DNA of 64,000 bases from contig NZ_JACSCY010000004.1 in NCBI RefSeq assembly GCF_014333615.1, positions 310,001-374,000 of the forward strand. Reading direction: 5' to 3'. This DNA is from Hymenobacter citatus. GTDB lineage: Bacteria; Bacteroidota; Bacteroidia; Cytophagales; Hymenobacteraceae. This document shows, in pieces, positions 35,982-44,638 of the stretch. Position numbers and translations under genes: made by a program. Position 1 is the stretch's first letter. Each line of letters opens with the position of its first letter. The notes under the pieces were generated by a model that worked only from the letters and a program-made list of their open reading frames with translations, ran no database searches and was not told where the DNA came from.

Positions 35982-36037
35982 TTGTTTATACGCTGAGAAT
36001 CACCTAGCTTTCGTTGGTTAGATTCCTCATAAAGTGT

Positions 36038-36532
36038 ATGGATCAGAAAGTGCTTGTCTTGAACGGCGACTACACCGCCATTACTCTGTGTAGCGTGCAA
36101 AAGGCGTTTGTGCTGCTCTACCTCGACAAAGCCGAGATGGTGGCTAACTCCGAGCACGGCGCCCTGCGCACCATCAGCCAGTCCTACCCCAAGCCGAGCA
36201 TCATTCGGTTGCAGCGCTACGTGCGGGTGCCCTACAAAGGCATCACCCTAAGCCGCCACAACATTATGAAGCGCGACAACTTTGAGTGCCAGTACTGCGG
36301 CTCCACCAAAAACCTAACGCTCGACCACGTGATGCCCCGCTCGCGCGGCGGCACCTCCAACTGGGATAACCTGCTCACGGCTTGCTCGCGTTGCAACCAC
36401 AGTAAAGGGCACCGTACCCCCCAGGAGGCTGGCCTCGTCATTAGACAGATGCCCAAGAAGCCTACTCTTTCTGGCTTCCTCAAGCTCAGTGCCGGCACCA
36501 TAGATCAGAACTGGCATGCATATCTCAACTAA
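36038..36532 (+). CDS. HNH endonuclease family protein
   Basis: This 164-aa protein starts at the ATG at 36038 (MDQKVLVLNGDYTAITLCSV). It carries the HNH fold with two zinc-type Cys pairs, CQYCGSTKNLTLDHVMPRSR and TACSRCNHSKGHRTP. The His-Asn-His-like core is LDHVMPRSRGG, SNWDNLL and NHSKG. Proteins of this type in Bacteroidota are small, single-domain and of unknown biological target. It is followed by its own terminator. Confidence 0.88.
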   Translation: MDQKVLVLNGDYTAITLCSVQKAFVLLYLDKAEMVANSEHGALRTISQSYPKPSIIRLQRYVRVPYKGITLSRHNIMKRDNFECQYCGSTKNLTLDHVMPRSRGGTSNWDNLLTACSRCNHSKGHRTPQEAGLVIRQMPKKPTLSGFLKLSAGTIDQNWHAYLN

Positions 36533-36559
36533 GCCGGTAGCGCTGCTACCGGCTTTTTT
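36531..36559 (+). terminator. Rho-independent terminator after the HNH gene
   Basis: A 10-bp stem, AAGCCGGTAG with CTACCGGCTT, loop CGCTG, followed by T residues. Confidence 0.88.
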
Positions 36560-36592
36560 GTGCTCTTAGCTGAAGGAGAAGGTTGAAAAAGT

Positions 36593-36694
36593 CTGTCATC
36601 CTGAGCTTGCGAAGGACCTTTTCACGCTAGAACGATAAGCGTCTCAACGACTCGTTCATGCGTGAGAAGATCCTTCGCAAGCTCAGGATGACAG
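36593..36694. repeat. Intergenic palindrome, family R1 (copy d)
   Basis: 34-bp arms with CTGTCATCCTGAGCTTGCGA on the left, inverse at 36661-36694, and AACGACTCGTTC in the loop. Confidence 0.9.
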
Positions 36695-36712
36695 GCGGGT
36701 GCGAACATAAAT

Positions 36713-36746
36713 AAACCCTCCCCAAGCTATGTTTGAGGAGGGTTTT
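36713..36746. terminator. Bidirectional hairpin terminator before the alpha/beta hydrolase end
   Basis: The 9-bp stem AAACCCTCC / GGAGGGTTT has T runs on both strands. It serves the minus-strand hydrolase (stop at 36771). Confidence 0.8.
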
Positions 36747-36770
36747 AATAGGCTTTAAAGCCACTACAGC

Positions 36771-37649
36771 CTAATACTGATCTTGCTCAGCACCGTCACG
36801 GTCGAAGTTATCGGAGCCGTGGGCGAAGGTCAGCAGGTCCTGGCTAAGCTTCTCCTTATCGGTGATGAGCAGGCCGTGAGGGGCGCCGTCGTACACGATT
36901 TGGGTGGCGTGCGAGAGGTACTGATCCAGGCGCTTGGCGCTGTTCTTATAGGGCACCGTTTTGTCGTCCTCGCCGTGGATAGACAGCACGGGTACCTTGA
37001 TGGTTTGCAAATCCTGGCGGAAGTCGGTTTCGCTGAAGGCGCGGGCGCACTGCTCGGTGGCGTAGGGTGCACCTTGCAGGGCCAGCGACTGCGACCAGTC
37101 GAGGGTAGCCTGGCTCACGGGGTTGCTCAGCAGGCCGTCGCCGTAGAACTGCTTGCCGAAGGTGGTCAGGAAGTCGGGCCGGTCTTTCTTGAGACCATCC
37201 ACCATATCGTCGAACGTGGATTTGTCTACACCATCGGGGTTGTCATCGGTTTTCAGCAGGTAGGGCGTCACGGCCGAAACGAAGGCTACGCGAGCCACGC
37301 GGTTGCCCTGGTGGCGGCTCATGTAGCGGGCCACTTCGCCACCGCCCATCGAGAAGCCTACCAGCGTTACATCTTGCAGATCCAAGCCTTCGAGTACGGC
37401 TTTCAGGTCGTCGGCTAGTGTGTCGTAGTCGTAGCCATTCCAGGGTTTATCCGAATGGCCAAAGCCCCGGCGGGTATAGGCTACCACGCGCACGCCGTTT
37501 TTGGGCAATTCATTCAACTGATATTCCCAAGACTCGTAGCTTAGCGGCCAGCCGTGGATGAGTACGATAGTCGGGCCTTGGCCCAAGTCAACATAGTGTA
37601 ACTTAACGTCCTGGCCTTTGCTATCTTGACCAACTTTGATAAAGCTCAT
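36771..37649 (-). CDS. Alpha/beta hydrolase (haloperoxidase/esterase type)
   Basis: This 292-aa protein has the oxyanion motif IHGWPLSYESWEYQL, nucleophile S100 in GFSMGGGEVARY, acid D228 or D229 in IHGEDDKTVP and H258 in DGAPHGLLIT. The layout matches cofactor-free haloperoxidase-like esterases; the true substrate cannot be told. No signal peptide, so cytoplasmic. It is transcribed alone. Confidence 0.9.
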   Translation of the reverse strand: MSFIKVGQDSKGQDVKLHYVDLGQGPTIVLIHGWPLSYESWEYQLNELPKNGVRVVAYTRRGFGHSDKPWNGYDYDTLADDLKAVLEGLDLQDVTLVGFSMGGGEVARYMSRHQGNRVARVAFVSAVTPYLLKTDDNPDGVDKSTFDDMVDGLKKDRPDFLTTFGKQFYGDGLLSNPVSQATLDWSQSLALQGAPYATEQCARAFSETDFRQDLQTIKVPVLSIHGEDDKTVPYKNSAKRLDQYLSHATQIVYDGAPHGLLITDKEKLSQDLLTFAHGSDNFDRDGAEQDQY

Positions 37650-37766
37650 GGTAGGGGGGAGTTTGGTTGTGGAAAATTAAAATTGTAGTGACCTATACGG
37701 TTCTGCTTTGCATATAGAAAACAGATGTCAGGATTTTATACAAGTTTATTTTCTTCGCCATTTCTC

Positions 37767-38993
37767 ATGTTTTTATCAAAAAACAGTGGCTATTACGCAC
37801 TCCTGGCTGGTCTGTGTTTGGCAAGCTGTCAGCCTGATACGCCAGCGCAGAAGACTGCTGCCAGTACAGCCACCTCTACTCCTCCAAAAACTGCGGCTCC
37901 CGCAACGCCTACTGCGTGGTACCGGCAATACCGCACCCGCCTACCCGGCACTACCGACAGCGTAACGGTGCACCTGCAAAACCTGGGTGGCGGCGGCGAT
38001 GCACCTTCTATCGGGCGGGTGATTGGCTTCTACACCGGCCCCGACGGACAGCCCTACGAGCTAGCCAGCACCCCTGCCAGCACCCCCGATAGCCTGGTGC
38101 TGCGCGAAACCAGTCATAGCCGGCTGAACGCCAGGGGGCAGGGGCCAGTATGGCGGCTGCGCCAGGCGGGCGAAGCCTGGGTAGGTGTAGTGGCGGGGCA
38201 AACCGTGCGTCTCCAGCCGCTGCCCGTAAGCCAGGGCGTGGCCTTCGATACGCACGTATTCCGCGACTCCGTGCGCGCCCGCCCCCAGCACCCTGCCGAT
38301 AGCGTGTGGGGCCGCATCAGCCTGCATACGGTCCTACCCTCTGGCAACCGACAGCCTCTTGCCGGCAACCTGCTGCACTTGCTGCGCGGCGACACGGTAT
38401 TTGCGGGAAGCGCGCCGGCCTTACCTACTATCTGGGAAGCGATGCGCCGGGTTTTCGTCAACGATTATCAGGAGGATATGAAGGCCGTGTTTCAGCAGAT
38501 GGAGGCCGATACCAGCCGCGCCGGCCGCCGGCCCATGGCCATGCTGAACTATACCGACGAGCGCGACACGTACGTGCTCTGGAATGCGGATAATCTACTG
38601 AGCCTCGGCATTTTCAACTATTCGTACACCGGCGGCGCTCATGGCAACTACGGCACCCACGTGCTCAGCTTCGATACCCGCACAGGCCAGCCACTGCCGT
38701 ACGAAGCCATTTTCCGGCCCGATGCCAAGCCGCGTCTGGAGGCCCTGCTGGCGCGCTACGCCCGCCCCAGCCTGGGCCTGAAGCCCGGTGAGCCGCTACG
38801 CAACGCCTTGTTTGACGAAACGCTACCCGTAACGCGCAACGTGTACCTAACCAGCGGCGGGGCTGTGTTCATATATCAGCCTTATGAAGTAGCAGCCTAT
38901 GCGTATGGAGAAATTAGGGTGTTCGTGCCGTTGCGGGAGCTACGGCCGTTGTTGCAGCCCGGATTACCGGTACAAGAGGGTAGGAGTGTATAG
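37767..38993 (+). CDS. DUF3298 lipoprotein
   Basis: This 408-aa protein starts at MFLSKNSGYYALLAGLCLAS with lipobox LASC, so it is lipidated. The middle is unremarkable; the C-terminal half carries a DUF3298-type module, with YSYTGGAHGNYGTHVLSFDT, the following PLPYEAIF and the end block YQPYEVAAYAYGEIRVFVP. DUF3298 is found in RsiV-like anti-sigma factor relatives that bind lysozyme, but I see no DNA-regulation neighbours and do not claim that role. A second in-frame ATG at 37725 is possible. Confidence 0.85.
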   Translation: MFLSKNSGYYALLAGLCLASCQPDTPAQKTAASTATSTPPKTAAPATPTAWYRQYRTRLPGTTDSVTVHLQNLGGGGDAPSIGRVIGFYTGPDGQPYELASTPASTPDSLVLRETSHSRLNARGQGPVWRLRQAGEAWVGVVAGQTVRLQPLPVSQGVAFDTHVFRDSVRARPQHPADSVWGRISLHTVLPSGNRQPLAGNLLHLLRGDTVFAGSAPALPTIWEAMRRVFVNDYQEDMKAVFQQMEADTSRAGRRPMAMLNYTDERDTYVLWNADNLLSLGIFNYSYTGGAHGNYGTHVLSFDTRTGQPLPYEAIFRPDAKPRLEALLARYARPSLGLKPGEPLRNALFDETLPVTRNVYLTSGGAVFIYQPYEVAAYAYGEIRVFVPLRELRPLLQPGLPVQEGRSV

Positions 38994-39032
38994 TGGAGTA
39001 TTCCTCGACACGCTTAGAATGACGTTCTATAG

Positions 39033-39125
39033 GGGTTTGGCGAACCATGCGTTCCAGGGTGGCAGCCCTGGACTACGGAGCAAGTTTCACTGACTATCCC
39101 TGGGACACATGGTTAGTCAAACCGT
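39033..39125. repeat. Intergenic palindrome, family R8
   Basis: GGTTTGGCGAACCATGCGTT then CCAGGG on the left is imperfectly inverted as CCCTGGGACACATGGTTAGTC then AAACC on the right. The loop contains its own CCAGGG/CCCTGG pairing. It lies before the sterol desaturase gene. Confidence 0.65.
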
Positions 39126-39190
39126 TATAACAACTTGCCCTTCTATGTCACGCTGACCAATGCTAACAGACAATCAGTAATTACTACCCC

Positions 39191-40072
39191 ATGCGTTTTT
39201 TCTCTATCAATTCTGCGCTGCTGAAGCAGTTCGACCGTTGGGCAACGCCCGCGCTGGTGGTGGTGGCCGCAGCGGTGTTCGTGAACGAAACGGTGTGGCC
39301 GTTGCGGCGCCGTACCCGGCCACGTGCCGAGCGGTGGGCGCGTAATGTGGGCGTGTCGGTGCCCTCGCTGGTGGGGCTGCGCCTGGGATTGTTGCCGGCT
39401 ATGGTAGGCCTCACGCAGGTAGCAGCCCACCGGCGCTGGGGGCTGCACCGCCTGGGGTGGCCGGAGCCGGTGCGCCTGCTGGCCGAGCTGCTGATACTGG
39501 ATTACGTGGCTTACTCCTGGCACCGCCTGCTGCACGCGCCACTGCTGTGGCGCTTCCATCGCGTGCACCACACCGACCTCGATATGGACCTGAGCACGGG
39601 CTGGCGCTTTCATGCGGGGGAAATGTTGGCTAGTATTCCCTACCGCGGCGGCGTGCCCATGCTGCTGGGCGTGCGCCCCGGCGTGCTGCTCGCCTACGAG
39701 GCCGTGTTTGAGGCCTGCACGGCCTTTCATCATTCCAATACCCGCCTACCCTTGGCCGTGGAGGGCCCCTTGGCTGCCTGGATGATTACGCCGCGCGCGC
39801 ATGGCATTCATCACTCTGTGGTGCGCCGCGAAACGCAAAGCAATTTTGGGGTAGTATTGAGTTTGTGGGACCGGCTGCACCGCACCCTGCGCCTCAACGT
39901 GCCGCAAGAGCAAGTGGAAATCGGCGTGCCGGCCTACCCCGATGCGGCCGCACAAACCGTGCGGCACCTCGTCACCATGCCCATCGAACCGCTTCAACCC
40001 TGGACCCGCTTCGACGGCACCGTGCCCGACCGGCCTCTGCCTACCACCCCCCTCGACGAACTGGTAGGGTAG
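39191..40072 (+). CDS. Sterol desaturase / fatty acid hydroxylase family protein
   Basis: This 293-aa membrane protein has the eight-histidine di-iron pattern of the family: HRLLH, HRVHHTD, HHSNTRL and HGIHHSVV. Four or so helices flank them. The family hydroxylates or desaturates lipids at the membrane. The neighbours do not hint at the substrate. Confidence 0.92.
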   Translation: MRFFSINSALLKQFDRWATPALVVVAAAVFVNETVWPLRRRTRPRAERWARNVGVSVPSLVGLRLGLLPAMVGLTQVAAHRRWGLHRLGWPEPVRLLAELLILDYVAYSWHRLLHAPLLWRFHRVHHTDLDMDLSTGWRFHAGEMLASIPYRGGVPMLLGVRPGVLLAYEAVFEACTAFHHSNTRLPLAVEGPLAAWMITPRAHGIHHSVVRRETQSNFGVVLSLWDRLHRTLRLNVPQEQVEIGVPAYPDAAAQTVRHLVTMPIEPLQPWTRFDGTVPDRPLPTTPLDELVG

Positions 40073-40081
40073 GGCCGCAAC

Positions 40082-41293
40082 TTAAAAGTTTACCTGCGCC
40101 TGCAAGCGCAGCAAGCCTCCACGTTGGCGGTTATCGGGCCGCTGAAAATCCTCGAAGCGGCGCGACGAGAGCGTGTACATCGTGACTAGCTCGAAGGCGG
40201 GGAACGGCTGCCACTCCACGCCCAGCTCGGCTTCGTGTACGGCGTAGCTGCGCGCGTCCCGCTCGTGCTTTTTGCCCCCGTTGTAATACTGCGCCCGCAG
40301 GAAAGGGTAGAACTGCTGCTGCCCATAGTGCAGGCGGTAGTTGAGCAGGATGTAGCCCCCGTGCAGGCGGCGCGTTTCGATGCTGTCGGTGCGCGGGTTG
40401 AACTCAGGGCCGCGGCCTATGTTGTACTCGGCCTGCACGCCAAATGGCTGGGGGTAGAGCACAAAGGTGGCCGCCACGCGCTGGTCGGGGTAGCGCAGAT
40501 CGGGGTGGTGCTTTACGCCGCTGGAAAGCTGGTCTTTGCCAACCACATACTCCCCGGTATACGCCTGCAAGCCCGGCTCGATGATGTGCTGGCCTACCTC
40601 CAGTGGGTACGTCACGCGCGCTACCACGTGGCGCTGGTTGTTCAGGTCGGGTCGGTTGGCCGTTTGGCCGTTGAATACGCCTACACCTACCACGCCGTAG
40701 TCGCCGGAGCCTTTCAGGCCATCTTTCACCAGCTTGCTGAACCGCTTGCGCACGGCGGTAGGGGCCCAGTACACGAAAGCGCCCAGGTCCCGCTCGTTGG
40801 CTATAGCGCTGTTCAGCGCGTCGTTGCGGTCCAGGGGTAGGCGATTCTGGCTGGACTGCATGTTCTCGAACCCGTACGGAATCTTGCTCTGCCCTACCCG
40901 CACCCGAAACTGACTGGCTTTATCCAACCCTACATCGATATACGCATCGCGCAGCAGGCCCACATGCAGAGTAGAACTGCCGCTGATGGTGCTGGCAAAA
41001 TCGGGCTGAATGTAGAAGTATATCCGCTCATGCAGCTGACCAAAGAAGACAACGCGCACCCGCCGCAGCGAAATTCCCCCGTTACGGCCCCACGATTTGT
41101 CGCACTGCTCGCAGTTCAGGTCGGGGTTGGTCTCCAGCAGGCGGTTGTAGCGCGCCTGCACGTAGCCCCGCACCGATACCGACTGAAACCACTGCTTGGC
41201 AGGAGCCGGCGCGGAAGAAACCGGTGCACTGGTCGTTTGGCCGTATACCGTGCCGGTAGCGAGCAGCAACAGGAGGAATAACAGTTTCTTCAT
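40082..41293 (-). CDS. Phosphate-selective porin O/P-like outer-membrane protein
   Basis: This 403-aa protein begins at the ATG at 41293 with a signal peptide (MKKLLFLLLLLATGTVYGQ). The mature part has alternating hydrophobic beta-strands with GYVQARYNRLL and the FGQLHERIYFYIQPDF block typical of OprO/OprP-like porins in Bacteroidota, and it ends in an aromatic strand LLRLQAQVNF. It should form an outer-membrane pore; the solute is not known. A nested 10 + 4 bp hairpin abuts its start codon. Confidence 0.88.
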   Translation of the reverse strand: MKKLLFLLLLLATGTVYGQTTSAPVSSAPAPAKQWFQSVSVRGYVQARYNRLLETNPDLNCEQCDKSWGRNGGISLRRVRVVFFGQLHERIYFYIQPDFASTISGSSTLHVGLLRDAYIDVGLDKASQFRVRVGQSKIPYGFENMQSSQNRLPLDRNDALNSAIANERDLGAFVYWAPTAVRKRFSKLVKDGLKGSGDYGVVGVGVFNGQTANRPDLNNQRHVVARVTYPLEVGQHIIEPGLQAYTGEYVVGKDQLSSGVKHHPDLRYPDQRVAATFVLYPQPFGVQAEYNIGRGPEFNPRTDSIETRRLHGGYILLNYRLHYGQQQFYPFLRAQYYNGGKKHERDARSYAVHEAELGVEWQPFPAFELVTMYTLSSRRFEDFQRPDNRQRGGLLRLQAQVNF

Positions 41294-41296
41294 GAT

Positions 41297-41330
41297 TAGG
41301 TAATGCTGGCACAAAGTGCGGCATTACCTA
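41297..41330 (-). promoter_or_regulatory. Nested hairpin 3 bases upstream of the porin start codon
   Basis: TAGGTAATGC (41297-41306) and its inverse GCATTACCTA (41321-41330) flank an inner GCAC/GTGC pair with an AAA loop. On the porin mRNA the stem ends three bases before the AUG, so it could block initiation, or be a DNA operator. Confidence 0.55.
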
Positions 41331-41675
41331 TTACTTGATTGTTGCCTTGTTATTAAGGCAATGTTACCAATTGAAAATAAGATTGAGTGGTTGATTCTCA
41401 GCGTTTACCCATGCACAAGGCTTCAGGAACGTACTGTTGGGTATGCGACCGTATCACCGGCCGGTTCGTTGAGCTGTGTGGCTGCTCGGGTAGGGAAGCG
41501 TTGTGAGTGTAGATTGTCGGCGATGCTGGTGCTTCGCGACGGCCGCCGGAGTATAGCGAATCCGTATACTCAGAAGTGGGAATAACCTTGGGGATACACT
41601 CGCGTTGAAGTAAGGCCTGCGCCCTACCCCAGGGAGGGTGCACCGCCATACATCACTCAACCGATTTTAGAATTC
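41331..41675. other. Long gap between porin and TerB genes
   Basis: About 345 bases with no convincing gene. A GAGTATA/TATACTC hairpin lies at 41543-41566; I see no further recognisable element. Confidence 0.4.
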
Positions 41676-42089
41676 ATGCAACATACCCGCACGCTCGAAG
41701 ATCTGCTGGATACGCAGCAGAAAAAACTCGCTTTCTTTCAGAATCTGCTTTTGATTGCCGCCGCCGATGGTAAGCTGCAAGACGAAGAAAGCCAGTTTCT
41801 GCTCCAGGTAGGCAACCGTATCGGGCTCACGGCCAAGGACGTACAACCCCTGGCCGACAACCTGGAAGTTCTTAGCTTTATTGTGCCCGCCGATGGCTCC
41901 CAGAAAACCCTGGAGCTGCAAACGCTGGTACAAATGATGTTGCAGGACGGCGATATGGACACCCGCGAGTACGATTTGTGCCTGGACTACGCCCGGCGGA
42001 TCGGCTACAGCAAACAGCTGCTCGACGACATGGTAAGCCAACTATCGGGCAACGGCCCCGCCCCCAACAACCCTCCTACCGTAAGCTAA
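41676..42089 (+). CDS. TerB-like helical protein
   Basis: This 137-aa protein has the TerB-type motif LLIAAADGKLQDEESQFLLQ with the conserved D-G-x-x-x-x-E-E pattern, then helices to the C-terminus. TerB-like domains are metal-linked and occur in stress and envelope systems. No other ter gene is nearby, so a role in tellurite resistance is not implied. A very long perfect hairpin follows the stop. Confidence 0.8.
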   Translation: MQHTRTLEDLLDTQQKKLAFFQNLLLIAAADGKLQDEESQFLLQVGNRIGLTAKDVQPLADNLEVLSFIVPADGSQKTLELQTLVQMMLQDGDMDTREYDLCLDYARRIGYSKQLLDDMVSQLSGNGPAPNNPPTVS

Positions 42090-42096
42090 ACGCAGC

Positions 42097-42159
42097 CACT
42101 ACCATGCAAAAGGAGGTTCCCGATACAACGTATCGGGAACCTCCTTTTGCATGGTAGTG
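42097..42159. terminator. Perfect 30-bp hairpin between TerB and hydrolase genes
   Basis: Left arm 42097-42126 and right arm 42130-42159 are exact inverses with a 3-base loop AAC. Inside the stem, AAAAGGAGG and CCTCCTTTT give T runs on either strand, consistent with bidirectional termination. Confidence 0.85.
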
Positions 42160-42287
42160 TGCTATGGCAACGGCTTGCGTAGCCTAGCTATAGCTGTTTC
42201 CGTAGCCCTTGATGGACTGCTTCGGGGTGGTCAAGTATACAAAAAAGGTAGCCGATTCGTAAGCTGATTCAGCTAATAATCAGCAAG

Positions 42288-43109
42288 CTATGGTGCAGTG
42301 GATAAACGAGATTCTGCCCGGAAAAACAGATCAACTTTCTGGTTAAACTCGTCGGCATGCTCTTGCAAGGTGCCGTGGCCGCTGTTGGGCACAATCCAGA
42401 GCCAGGCGCGGGGTAGGCTTTGATATATAGCCACCGTATGCTCGGCCCGAATTACGTCCCGGTCGCCGGCAATGATGAAGGCGGGTGCCTTGATGCTTGC
42501 CAGCGCCGAAAGCGGCACGTGGGGCTCCTTCCAGTCGAGCAGAAATACTTTCCAGTCGTTTCGGCGCTTGGCGTCGGTGAAGGTCTGGCCGTGGCCTTCG
42601 CGGTAGCCACGCCGCATCTGCTGCCACAGCGCTGGAGTTAGGGCGGTAGAGTCGGGCCAGAGGTTGGCGCCGGTGGCGGCCAGGCGTTTCACCTTGCCAG
42701 GGTGGCGCAGGGCCAGCACCAGGGCCGTAATGCCGCCGTCGCTCCAGCCCAGCACGTAGGCCGAGTCGAGGCGCAGGTGGGTGAGCAGGGCCGCGCAGTC
42801 GTCGGCCATCATCTCGAAGCTCAGCGAGTCGCCAGTATCCACGGAGCGGCCGTGGGCGCGGCTGTCCAGCGCAATCACGCGGTAGCGCTTGGCGAAGTAG
42901 GGAATGTTCTTCGCAAAGTCCTGGCTGCTACCCCCGTTGCCGTGCAGCAGGAGCAAGGGCGCGCCTGCGCCGTAGGTTTCGTAATACAGCTTCACGCCGC
43001 GCACGGTGGCGTAGTGGCCGGCGGCGGAGTTGTGGCCGTAGGGTACGGCCTTCTGCCCATGCGCCAACTGGCTCAATAGCAGCAATAAAAAAGCAATACA
43101 GTAGCGCAT
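42288..43109 (-). CDS. Secreted alpha/beta hydrolase
   Basis: This 273-aa protein starts at the ATG at 43109 with a signal peptide (MRYCIAFLLLLLSQLAHGQK); the longer frame would start inside a palindrome. It shows the family blocks LLLHGNGGSSQDF, ALDSRAHGRS, GWSDGGITAL (nucleophile S) and IIAGDRDVIR, with His in PNSGHGTLQEH. Substrate unknown; periplasmic or secreted. Confidence 0.9.
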   Translation of the reverse strand: MRYCIAFLLLLLSQLAHGQKAVPYGHNSAAGHYATVRGVKLYYETYGAGAPLLLLHGNGGSSQDFAKNIPYFAKRYRVIALDSRAHGRSVDTGDSLSFEMMADDCAALLTHLRLDSAYVLGWSDGGITALVLALRHPGKVKRLAATGANLWPDSTALTPALWQQMRRGYREGHGQTFTDAKRRNDWKVFLLDWKEPHVPLSALASIKAPAFIIAGDRDVIRAEHTVAIYQSLPRAWLWIVPNSGHGTLQEHADEFNQKVDLFFRAESRLSTAP

Positions 43110-43127
43110 AGGAGGGCAGGAACTTGG

Positions 43128-43232
43128 TAGAACGTCATGCTGAGCTTGTCGAATCATCTCTACCGTGAGTAATCTCCCGATGTCGGCAACGAAGCGGTAG
43201 AGATGCTTCGACAAGCTCAGCATGACGTTCTA
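43128..43232. repeat. Intergenic palindrome, family R3 (copy b)
   Basis: 38-bp arms, TAGAACGTCATGCTGAGCTT then GTCGAATCATCTCTACCG, are inverted at the right side with a single-base length difference. It is related to R3a at 22171 and R3c at 62375. Confidence 0.9.
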
Positions 43233-43257
43233 AAGTAGCTATAACCTAGTGCAACGC

Positions 43258-44280
43258 CTACCTACGCTGCATATATAGCAGGGTAGACCGGCCGGAAGGG
43301 CCATACTTATCGTTGATCAGAAAGTAGCCGCCGCGGTACGCCGCCAAGCCCTCCCAGTTGTAAGTGATGTACTCGCGCGGCAGCTCAAACAGTGGTTTCC
43401 AGCTGATTTTGTCGCGCTTGTAACGCAGCCGAATCAGGCGGCAATAGTTCTGGTACTTACCGCTGCCATCCAGCACCAGGCGGGCATTTGGGTCGGTGGG
43501 GGTAGGACGGTACACGCTGTCGTCGGCGCCATTGAAGAAGTAGTTGATGGCCGTGAAGCGGTTCTTGCCCTCATACACCAAGTCGGTGATGCGGAAGGGT
43601 AGGCGCTGCACCGGCACCTGCTGCGGAATATCGGGTAGACGGGTGGCGTTGGGGATGCGCAGGGCGTAGTTGTCGTGCCGGAAGTAGTTGTACTCGAAGA
43701 GCAGCAGCAGGCTCTTGTTGTAGCCCGTAGCTGCCTCGAAGCCCGCGTTGGAAATATGCGAGTTGTCCGTCAGGGCTGGCTTGGGCAGCGGCACCAGGTA
43801 GTCGGTATCCAGCACGATGGCGGCGTTGGCTGCGTGTACTGCGCCCTTTATCAGGTAGCAATAGGTGGAAGGCGTGGTGGTTTCAATGGTGAAGTAGGCC
43901 GTGTCGCCCACCAGCGTAATACCTTCCAAGCCCTCGTATACCTGACACGCCGAATCGAGGCGGGCACGTATCTTATCTAGATGCTGGATAGCGTACTTCT
44001 GGTAGGTGACAGCTTGCGTGGTATCGGCCAGCTGTCGGTCTATGCTGAGTAGGTCGAGGGCGTACACCTTGGCCTCGGCCCGGTCCTGCAACCGGCTTTC
44101 GGAGAGCAGCAGCAGTTGGTTACCGTAGGTGAATAGACCGGAAAACTGGTTGTTGCGGTCGGCTATTTCCGCGGGTAGGCGCAGCGTGTGGATGCTGAGC
44201 GGAAGCTTCTTTTGTGCGCTGGTCAGCGTGGCGGGTAGGAGAAGCAGCAGGATAAGAGCAATCCGGTAAGAATGCAGCAT
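43258..44280 (-). CDS. Secreted hypothetical protein
   Basis: This 340-aa protein has a signal peptide (LILLLLLPATLTSAQ) and repeating beta-strand segments such as NQFSGLFTYGNQLLLLSES and WEGLAAYRGGYFLINDKYG. That pattern recalls secreted beta-propeller proteins of the phytase-like esterase or SdiA-regulated type, but I do not see a diagnostic motif and leave it as unknown. It stands between the hydrolase and module B on the minus strand. Confidence 0.7.
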   Translation of the reverse strand: MLHSYRIALILLLLLPATLTSAQKKLPLSIHTLRLPAEIADRNNQFSGLFTYGNQLLLLSESRLQDRAEAKVYALDLLSIDRQLADTTQAVTYQKYAIQHLDKIRARLDSACQVYEGLEGITLVGDTAYFTIETTTPSTYCYLIKGAVHAANAAIVLDTDYLVPLPKPALTDNSHISNAGFEAATGYNKSLLLLFEYNYFRHDNYALRIPNATRLPDIPQQVPVQRLPFRITDLVYEGKNRFTAINYFFNGADDSVYRPTPTDPNARLVLDGSGKYQNYCRLIRLRYKRDKISWKPLFELPREYITYNWEGLAAYRGGYFLINDKYGPSGRSTLLYMQRR

Positions 44281-44424
44281 CGGCAGGAGCAGTTAGGGCA
44301 AAGCAACGCGCAAAGATTACCAAGCGTACGCCCGGCTCCAACTTCTGCGCAACTTACTCCAGCAGCGTGCTGCAATTCGGGACTAATTTATAACAACGGT
44401 GGCACTATAAATCCTAATCTCTCG

Positions 44425-44432
44425 TATGTTTG
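44425..44432 (+). promoter_or_regulatory. Possible -7 box TATGTTTG reading antisense to module B
   Basis: An exact TAnnTTTG match on the plus strand just outside the module B terminator. A transcript from it would run antisense through the small ORF and could end at hairpin 1 (44675-44706 followed by GTCTTTT). Confidence 0.3.
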
Positions 44433-44467
44433 TATGGCTGACACTGATATACAGAACAGTTAGCAAA

Positions 44468-44497
44468 ATAGCAGGGCAGGCCGAGGCCCACCCTGCT
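44468..44497 (-). terminator. Terminator of small-ORF module B
   Basis: The stem TAGCAGGG...CCCTGCTA with inner GGCC pairing is followed on the minus strand by ATTTTGC. It lies 6 bases beyond the module B stop codon, which supports the short gene. Confidence 0.7.
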
Positions 44498-44503
44498 ACC
44501 ATT

Positions 44504-44638
44504 CTACGGACGATTCAGCCAGTGGGAAACCACTGCTCGAATCACCGCCCCAAGAACTACTTTAAGCAGCTCTTGGGGGTCGGAGAAGAAGGCAAGCCAC
44601 TTCGACTTCTTCTCCTTTTGCGCACGAACCTTCTTCAT
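44504..44638 (-). CDS. Small 44-aa basic protein of module B, unknown function
   Basis: The frame encodes a Lys/Arg-rich N-terminus (MKKVRAQKEKKSKWLAFFSD) and an amphipathic hydrophobic helix (QELLKVVLGAVIRAVVSHWL) ending NRP. I do not recognise the family. Evidence that it is real: a terminator directly after it, and the same upstream architecture (TATATTTG box, 13-bp hairpin, AAGTGGGTGAT hairpin, AACCATG) as module A. A membrane-interacting small protein is a reasonable guess. Confidence 0.6.
   Translation of the reverse strand: MKKVRAQKEKKSKWLAFFSDPQELLKVVLGAVIRAVVSHWLNRP

Noticed and set aside
41543..41600. A hairpin (GAGTATA/TATACTC) followed by AGAAGTGGG, resembling the module A/B leader
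   Set aside because: The stem is only 7 bp, the sequence diverges after AAGTGGG, no second hairpin forms and no ATG with a small ORF follows.
42288..43223. Longer start for the secreted hydrolase at 43223
   Set aside because: The extension is translated from the R3 palindrome; the ATG at 43109 begins a clean signal peptide.
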